64,000 bases of DNA from Cunninghamia lanceolata (taxonomy: Eukaryota > Streptophyta > Pinopsida > Cupressales > Cupressaceae): NCBI GenBank assembly GCA_027924645.1, contig BSBN01000334.1, positions 5,518,001-5,582,000 on the forward strand. Direction: 5' to 3'. Shown in pieces: positions 61,944 to 64,000 of the stretch. Position 1 is the first letter of the stretch. Each line of letters starts with the position of its first letter. A program made the position numbers and the translations under genes. Below the pieces are notes generated by a model. The model was given only the letters and a program-made list of their open reading frames with translations. It was not told the origin of the DNA and searched no databases.

Positions 61944-63449
61944 AATGTATATATAAATGTGAGGCAAATACATGGATTAAATTATGGTCAACAAACACAA
62001 AAAACATGCCAAGCATGGAGAAGACACGTCAAACACATTGAAGACAATGACAGGGACTCAAAACATGAAGAAGATAGTTATAGTCATGCAAAACATGGAG
62101 AATATAGTGGATGCATAGAAGACAATTAATGCATGGAAGATATGAATGATTTCTTTTCTTTTTCTCATATATATGAAATGTAGATGCAAGTACAGGAAAG
62201 TAAACACATCTACCATAATGTAGGAAGCACTCATTGCGCTAGTCTTTAAACTACATATATGGGGCAACACACACGCAAGACACACCAAACCTCCCAAAAT
62301 GTAGGAATCACTCATCACACTAGTATTTAAACTACACCTGAGGACAAGCACATTGCTAACATCGACAACATATAGCTTACCTTATATATGCCCCCACCTT
62401 AAGGTGGTTGATATCACGCATTGATATCAAGCATGTTAAGGTAGGAAGAAAACACACAAGGGAACACAAACTTTCACAAAGTCCATGCCCCCTGGAGGTG
62501 ACATGTATTTTACGATCGCCAAATCTTCCCATAAACACAGCCCTGCAAGAAACATGTTAGTGTCTACATAATCATGATAATGCATATGAAATCTGAGGCA
62601 TGCAAGATTCAAGAGAGACAAAGTGCATGGAACAATAGTATTGTTATGATTTGTAAATGAGATAAAAACATCATCAAAATCACTATATAGAGAGCATGAG
62701 TGCTTCTACTAGCCAAGTGTTGGATAAGACATACAACCCCATCATCGTATTAGGAACTAAGTCCAATTTTTTATTTCTCGCTAAAGGGAAGCTAGGTCCG
62801 CATCAGTATAAATGTTTTTTTGTCATCCACCTGCTAGATAGAAATAGTAGAGGAAGGGAAATAATAAATAAGAGAGGAGAAACAAGTGTCTTAGGGACAT
62901 CCAAGTAGGAGGGTGCCCCCAAGTAACCAACCACAATGCTATGTTCATAAGACACAACACACAACAATGAAATTAGAGAGAGTCAATGTAGAAGAATGAT
63001 TATACAAATAGAAGGTCACAATAGAGGCGATCTCCTAGTATCCCAGACCTTACAAGAGAATCAAGGGTCATCCCAGGAGGCCTAAACAATAGATAACACA
63101 TCATGAGAGAGATAAAGGGTTAGAAATACTTACCTATAGGGTCTTTGTATCAGATTTTTGAACTTGCAAACCTCTTGGAGAGGTACTCGATCATGTTTAG
63201 TGCAAAGTTTGAGTGGTTCTTAGAAAAGTCTTATTTATTATCGTATGATGCTTGTTCCTTAAATCCTTGTTTAAATGAGACTTTTTGTTGCTTATGAGGG
63301 GTAGAACCACTATTATTTCCAACTACTAACAATCATCTTACTCTTTTCTAATTTTTAGCGAGTTTTCGTTGTTGGTGCCATCTAGCACAGTAATGGGAAT
63401 CATCTTGTACTGTCTCACTCATTTGTATCAATTGTTCTATTTGTCTTTT
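61944..63449 (-). other. Element E internal stretch without recognised gene
   Basis: About 1.5 kb where pol would be expected. Nothing recognisable as protease, RT, RNase H or integrase in any frame. The open stretch 62058-62351 is hydrophobic and low in motif content, probably chance. Confidence 0.5.
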
Positions 63450-64000
63450 TTATGTGTTTTGATTATCTCCCAATCCATGTAAGGATAACAGAGGAGGAAC
63501 CTCAGCATAAATTCCATTTCTTCGTGGAGGAGGTGGTTTATCCAACTCTTCCTTATCCACCTTAGTCATTCCCACAATATTATCATAGTCTAAATAATCA
63601 TCATCCTCTACTTCTACTAAAACTTGTTCCAACATATTGTTATTTTTATGTTTAGGGAAAGGATTAGTCCAAATTTGTAAATTTTGATTCCGCGAAGCAA
63701 CTGACTTATTTCCATTATCATTCACACCTGATACCTATATGATATTCAAATCAATGAGGTCTTGTATTGCATGTTTAAGATGCATACATCATTCAGTGTC
63801 ATGTCCTTGTGTTTGATGAAAATGACAAAAGGCATTAGCATTGAAGTAAGGTCCTTATGCTTTACTAGGATCAACAAGCTTAATTGGGAGAATCTTCAAA
63901 ATGTTATTACTCATAGCTTGATTCATGATAGAATGATAAGACTCAGATATTAGAGTAAACTTTATTGGTTGATATGATGTCTTCTTCAGATTTGTGATAG
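63450..64000 (-). pseudogene. Element E gag C-terminal fragment
   Basis: Minus-strand frame with AFCHFHQTQGHDTE, a TGA, then CMHLKHAIQDLIDLN. This aligns with CEYHRIAGHKIVDCMQLKH of element T gag, a Tat-type zinc-knuckle variant, at 63850-63750. Then an acidic stretch (VEVEDDDYLDYDN) and PPPPRRNGIYAEVPPLLSLH, with TGA at 63450-63452. The 5' part lies outside the window. Confidence 0.7.

Larger units (their letters stand above)
59991..64000 (-). mobile_element. Element E: minus-strand Ty3 element, gag without pol, partial
   Basis: Inserted in element C. Left LTR 59991-61928, polypurine tract on the minus strand beside it, and a Tat-type gag fragment at the right edge. Only about 1.5 kb lies between that gag and the 3' LTR, with no pol motif, so this copy looks internally deleted or non-autonomous. 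The 5' LTR lies beyond the window. The candidate left target duplication is aacaa (59986-59990). Confidence 0.62.

Noticed and set aside
62100..62351. Minus-strand hydrophobic frame as a membrane protein
   Set aside because: Short, no start context, no homologue recognised, inside the 3' noncoding part of element E.
63100..63150. GTAAGT on the minus strand near 63140 as a splice donor of a host gene
   Set aside because: No exon pair or coding continuity is visible; a single hexamer match is expected by chance.

Overview
The window is nuclear DNA of a land plant with a large, repeat-rich genome. A conifer or other gymnosperm fits, but the sequence alone does not settle the species. I found no host gene, tRNA, rRNA or CRISPR array. 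Almost all of it is nested or adjacent LTR retrotransposons in decay. The internal stop codons are mostly TAG where related copies or the family read glutamine (CAG), the expected result of deamination at methylated CHG sites in a plant.

Layout. Element A (plus strand, Ty3/gypsy, Tat-like) runs from before position 1 to 36163. It has a truncated 5' long repeat (1-3778), a primer site, gag, protease and an archaeal-type RNase H domain (3830-6745). Element T, an 18.5 kb Tat-type element on the minus strand (6746-25270, TSD agaat), then cuts that RNase H. A resumes with the rest of the RNase H, RT, RNase H and integrase (25271-28434) and a 6.76 kb 3' long repeat (29400-36163). A itself sits about 22 bp inside the 5' LTR of element B (36164-43810), a copia-like LTR element without pol that carries a CCHC gag and a large unknown ORF. 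After 795 bp of unassigned DNA comes element C (44606 onward), a diverged relative of A. Its giant 5' LTR (44606-57054) is cut by D, a 5.06 kb copia element (50651-55711, TSD accat/acctt). C continues with gag, protease and the start of its RNase H, where a third minus-strand Ty3 element, E (59991 to the window end), interrupts it.

The most unusual features are these. (1) The A/C family appears to have LTRs of 6.8-7.4 kb whose U3 region, upstream of the LTR TATA box, encodes a roughly 1,250-codon protein (ORF1) with no homologue I recognise. (2) In A/C the archaeal-type RNase H lies between protease and RT, whereas T has the usual RT-RH-aRH-INT order. (3) T carries an antisense plant mobile domain (MAIN/MAIL-like) gene between integrase and 3' LTR. 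Arrays of a short GCGCTA-type motif lie before this gene, before T's gag, and before ORF1 in A and, more degenerately, in C. (4) B and E are pol-less, and D has gag fused directly to RT after loss of protease and integrase.

The elements form a chronology: B first, then A into B, then T into A; separately C, with D and E into C. LTR divergence by eye agrees (T about 4-5%, A about 7%, D about 10%). No element looks autonomous: catalytic residues are changed or stopped in T and A, and the others lack genes. Boundaries given to the base rest on paired repeats, TG/CA ends and target duplications visible in the sequence. Domain names rest on recognised motifs, not on database searches.
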